A stretch of 15,798 bases of DNA from an uncultured Lachnospiraceae bacterium (lineage in GTDB: Bacteria; Bacillota; Clostridia; Lachnospirales; Lachnospiraceae): positions 1-15,798 of the forward strand of contig CAJTJZ010000019.1 in the NCBI GenBank assembly GCA_910576895.1. Direction: 5' to 3'. The position numbers and the translations under genes were made by a program. The stretch's first letter is position 1; the number at the start of each line of letters is the position of its first letter. Shown here one piece after another: positions 13,687-15,798 of the stretch. The notes below the pieces were generated by a model that saw only the letters and a list, made by a program, of their open reading frames with translations, made no database searches and was not told the DNA's origin.

Positions 13687-15072
13687 ATGAGGTTTTACAA
13701 AAAAGTGTTAGGGGCTAGTCTTGCATTTACTATGGCAGTGTCTATGATGGCATGTGGCAACAATGATAATACAGATACTCCAACACAAAGTAATCAAAAA
13801 GAAGTACCTACCATTGATAAAATCAATGTAGGAGAAGATTATCAAGACATTAATGCAGAAATTAAGGTTTTGACAAACAGAACAGATATTGTGGATACGG
13901 TATACAAAGGGTATGCAGAGGAATTTATGAAAGTGTATCCAAATATTAAAGTTACTTATGAAGGAGTAACCGATTATGAAGAATCTTTAAGACTGCGTTT
14001 AACAACAGGAGATTGGGGCGATTTATGTTTTATTCCAACTTCTGTAAGCAAGAATGAGCTATCCGATTATTTTACACCAATGGGAAGTTATAGTACTTTA
14101 GATCCTATCTACAATTTCTGTACAGAAAAAACATATGAAGGTACTGTTTATGGAATTGCTAATGGTGGAACGGCAAGCGGCGTATGTTATAACAAAAAGG
14201 TATGGAAAGATGCAGGCATTGATACACTTCCAACAACACCAGATGAATTTTTAGAGGATTTACAAAAGATTAAAGATGCAACTAAGGGAAAATCTGTACC
14301 ATTATATACAAATTTTGCCGATGGCTGGCCAATGGGTGCATGGGATGCTTATATTGGTATTGCAGCAACAGGAGATGCAGATTTTATGAATAATACCATT
14401 GTTCATATGAAAGATCCATTTGCAAAAAGAGAAGATATGTCAGGTCCATATGCTGTTTATTATGTTCTTTATGAAGCCGTATCTCGTGGCTTAGTAGAAG
14501 AAGATCCTGCAAGTACTGATTGGGAAAGTTCAAAACGCTTAATTAATAATGGTGAAATTGCTACTATGGTACTTGGATCTTGGGCAGTAGAGCAGTTTAA
14601 AGAAGCAGGCGATCATCCAGATGATATTGGATATATGCCGTTCCCAGTTACAGTTGATGGAAAACGCTATGCAGGTTCTGGCGGAAATTATGCATTTGGT
14701 ATTAATAAAAAAGCTTCTGCTGATAATCAGATTGCAGCAATGGTATATACAAAATGGTTAATTGAAGAATCTACAATTTATCAAGATGAAGGAAGTATTC
14801 CAGCACTAAAAAGCGGTGAACTTCCAGATGCATTAGCTGATTTTGAAGGAGTAGAACTTCTTTCTGATAATCCAGCAGCAGAAGGAGAAGAAACCTTATT
14901 TAATGATGTTAATAATGAAAGTGAAGTTGGTATTAATAATGATGATTATCCTGATTGTGCCATTCTGGAAGCTGCACTTTATAAACAAAAGACATTAGAT
15001 GAAGTAATGGAAGAATGGAATAAAAAATGGTCTAGTGCACAGGAAAGTCTTGGAGTAGAAGTAAATAAATAG
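13687..15072 (+). CDS. Sugar-binding lipoprotein of an ABC importer (solute-binding family 1)
   Basis: 461-residue extracytoplasmic sugar-binding protein, anchored to the membrane by lipid. The signal peptide (MRFYKKVLGASLAFTMAVSMMAC) ends in a lipobox-like MMAC with Cys23 as the modified residue, followed by a flexible Asn/Asp/Thr-rich linker. The mature part has the family-1 fold; the hinge-side motif INNGEIATMVLGSWA lies at about 286-300 (Trp299), and AYIGIAATGDADFMN and YAGSGGNYAFGINKKA are also typical. AAGGGAGG stands 6 nt before the ATG. The permease gene follows after 41 nt. The ligand is not readable from sequence; the shared operator with the alpha-galactosidase gene points to raffinose, melibiose or similar sugars. 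Confidence 0.93.
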   Translation: MRFYKKVLGASLAFTMAVSMMACGNNDNTDTPTQSNQKEVPTIDKINVGEDYQDINAEIKVLTNRTDIVDTVYKGYAEEFMKVYPNIKVTYEGVTDYEESLRLRLTTGDWGDLCFIPTSVSKNELSDYFTPMGSYSTLDPIYNFCTEKTYEGTVYGIANGGTASGVCYNKKVWKDAGIDTLPTTPDEFLEDLQKIKDATKGKSVPLYTNFADGWPMGAWDAYIGIAATGDADFMNNTIVHMKDPFAKREDMSGPYAVYYVLYEAVSRGLVEEDPASTDWESSKRLINNGEIATMVLGSWAVEQFKEAGDHPDDIGYMPFPVTVDGKRYAGSGGNYAFGINKKASADNQIAAMVYTKWLIEESTIYQDEGSIPALKSGELPDALADFEGVELLSDNPAAEGEETLFNDVNNESEVGINNDDYPDCAILEAALYKQKTLDEVMEEWNKKWSSAQESLGVEVNK

Positions 15073-15113
15073 AAAAAATAATAGACTTAACGTTTTACAG
15101 GAAGGAGGAAGTT

Positions 15114-15798
15114 ATGGCAAATCAAACAGTAACGAAAACAGGGAAAAAATCATTTAAAGAATGGTTTTATGCAAGAAAAGTACAAAGATGGCTGGTAATT
15201 GGTACTTTTATGTTTGTTCCGCTGCTTTTGCTTTTAGTATTTACTTATGTTCCATTTATAAAAATGGTTCAATTTAGTTTTTATAATATGAAATATACAG
15301 GAACAAGAACGTTTGTAGGGATTAAAAATTATTTAGAAGTATTTTCCAGAAGTGAATGTTTTAAGTCATTGTTTGTTAGTGTCTACTATATGTTAGGAGC
15401 TGTATTGCAGCTTGCTCTTGCATTATTTTTTGCAACACTTATGGTATTTAAGACAAAAGGGGAAGGATTTTTTAAAGGGGCGATGTTTTTCCCATATTTA
15501 ATTTGTGGTATTGCGGTTGGCTTTATTTTTAAATTCTTTTATGCAAGAGGTTTTGTATTAGATACTTTATTATCAACACTTGGAATTGCACCAGAAAATA
15601 TTCCTTATTGGCTGCAAGATCAAAAAATTAATAATATCTCTTTAGCAGCGACTTCTGTTTGGAGATATATGGGACAGAATATGATTCTGTTTTTAGGTGC
15701 GATGATGTCGGTAGATTCTGAACTTTATGAGGCAGCTTCTCTTGACGGAGCAAATAAATGGCATCAGTTCCTCTATATTATTTTACCAAGTATTAAGT
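15114..15798 (+). CDS. ABC sugar transporter permease, MalF/MsmF type, 3' end outside the window
   Basis: Membrane subunit of the carbohydrate importer, read for 228 codons to the window end. It begins MANQTVTKTGKKSFKEW, with GGAAGGAGG 4 nt before the ATG. Membrane segments lie at about residues 27-47, 88-112, 122-142 and 176-198. The cytoplasmic EAA loop that docks to the ATPase is seen as EAASLDGANKWHQFLYIILP (206-225), with the invariant Gly212 and Pro225. Such proteins are normally about 290-310 residues, so roughly 70-80 residues are missing. It works with the binding protein just upstream; a second permease is expected next outside the window. The ATPase is often encoded elsewhere in such systems. 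Confidence 0.92.
   Translation, partial: MANQTVTKTGKKSFKEWFYARKVQRWLVIGTFMFVPLLLLLVFTYVPFIKMVQFSFYNMKYTGTRTFVGIKNYLEVFSRSECFKSLFVSVYYMLGAVLQLALALFFATLMVFKTKGEGFFKGAMFFPYLICGIAVGFIFKFFYARGFVLDTLLSTLGIAPENIPYWLQDQKINNISLAATSVWRYMGQNMILFLGAMMSVDSELYEAASLDGANKWHQFLYIILPSIK

Noticed and set aside
1..15798. CRISPR arrays, tRNA or rRNA genes, prophage, toxin-antitoxin or defence genes
   Set aside because: No regularly spaced repeats, no cloverleaf or rRNA-like sequence, and no such protein families were seen.

Overview
The window looks like a chromosomal segment of a low-GC, anaerobic, saccharolytic Firmicute, most likely a clostridium of the Lachnospiraceae type. The grounds are AT-rich DNA, strong AGGAGG-type ribosome binding sites, TTG and GTG starts, fermentation genes (phosphotransacetylase, L-lactate dehydrogenase), a stand-alone TrpB2-type synthase and a LacI-regulated alpha-galactoside locus. 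The genus cannot be fixed from this sequence.

Layout. Positions 1-172 are the edge of an insertion element: the first 34 codons of a transposase on the minus strand, with its promoter and a hairpin that would hide its ribosome binding site in read-through transcripts. Next come an MFS drug-efflux-type transporter (+) and an unrecognised small exported or membrane-anchored protein (-), which look like accessory genes. From about 2330 the content is housekeeping: hemL with a YdjM-like membrane hydrolase, then pta and ldh, closed by a 17-bp hairpin shared with a convergent gene for a 95-residue coiled-coil protein.

From 7260 to the end lies a sugar-utilisation block: a LacI-family regulator with a Nudix ADP-ribose-pyrophosphatase-like gene behind it, a cytoplasmic GH36 alpha-galactosidase, a lipoprotein sugar-binding protein and the start of its ABC permease, which runs off the window. 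A TrpB2 gene on the opposite strand interrupts the block and shares a bidirectional terminator with the alpha-galactosidase gene.

How the parts fit. The promoters of lacI, the alpha-galactosidase gene and the binding-protein gene each carry a near-identical 16-18 bp element (ATTTAAGTT[G/C]ATTTAA; the alpha-galactosidase copy has 2 extra bases) placed on or next to -35 or -10. The simplest reading is one autoregulated alpha-galactoside regulon: import by the ABC transporter, hydrolysis inside the cell, repression by the LacI protein. That protein lacks the usual hinge leucine, and the shared element lacks the usual central CG. I see no wholly new multi-gene system. The points most worth testing are this regulon motif, the transposase fold-back hairpin, and the isolated trpB2 and coiled-coil genes. 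Several genes are assigned shorter starts than their longest open frames, based on ribosome binding sites and promoter positions.
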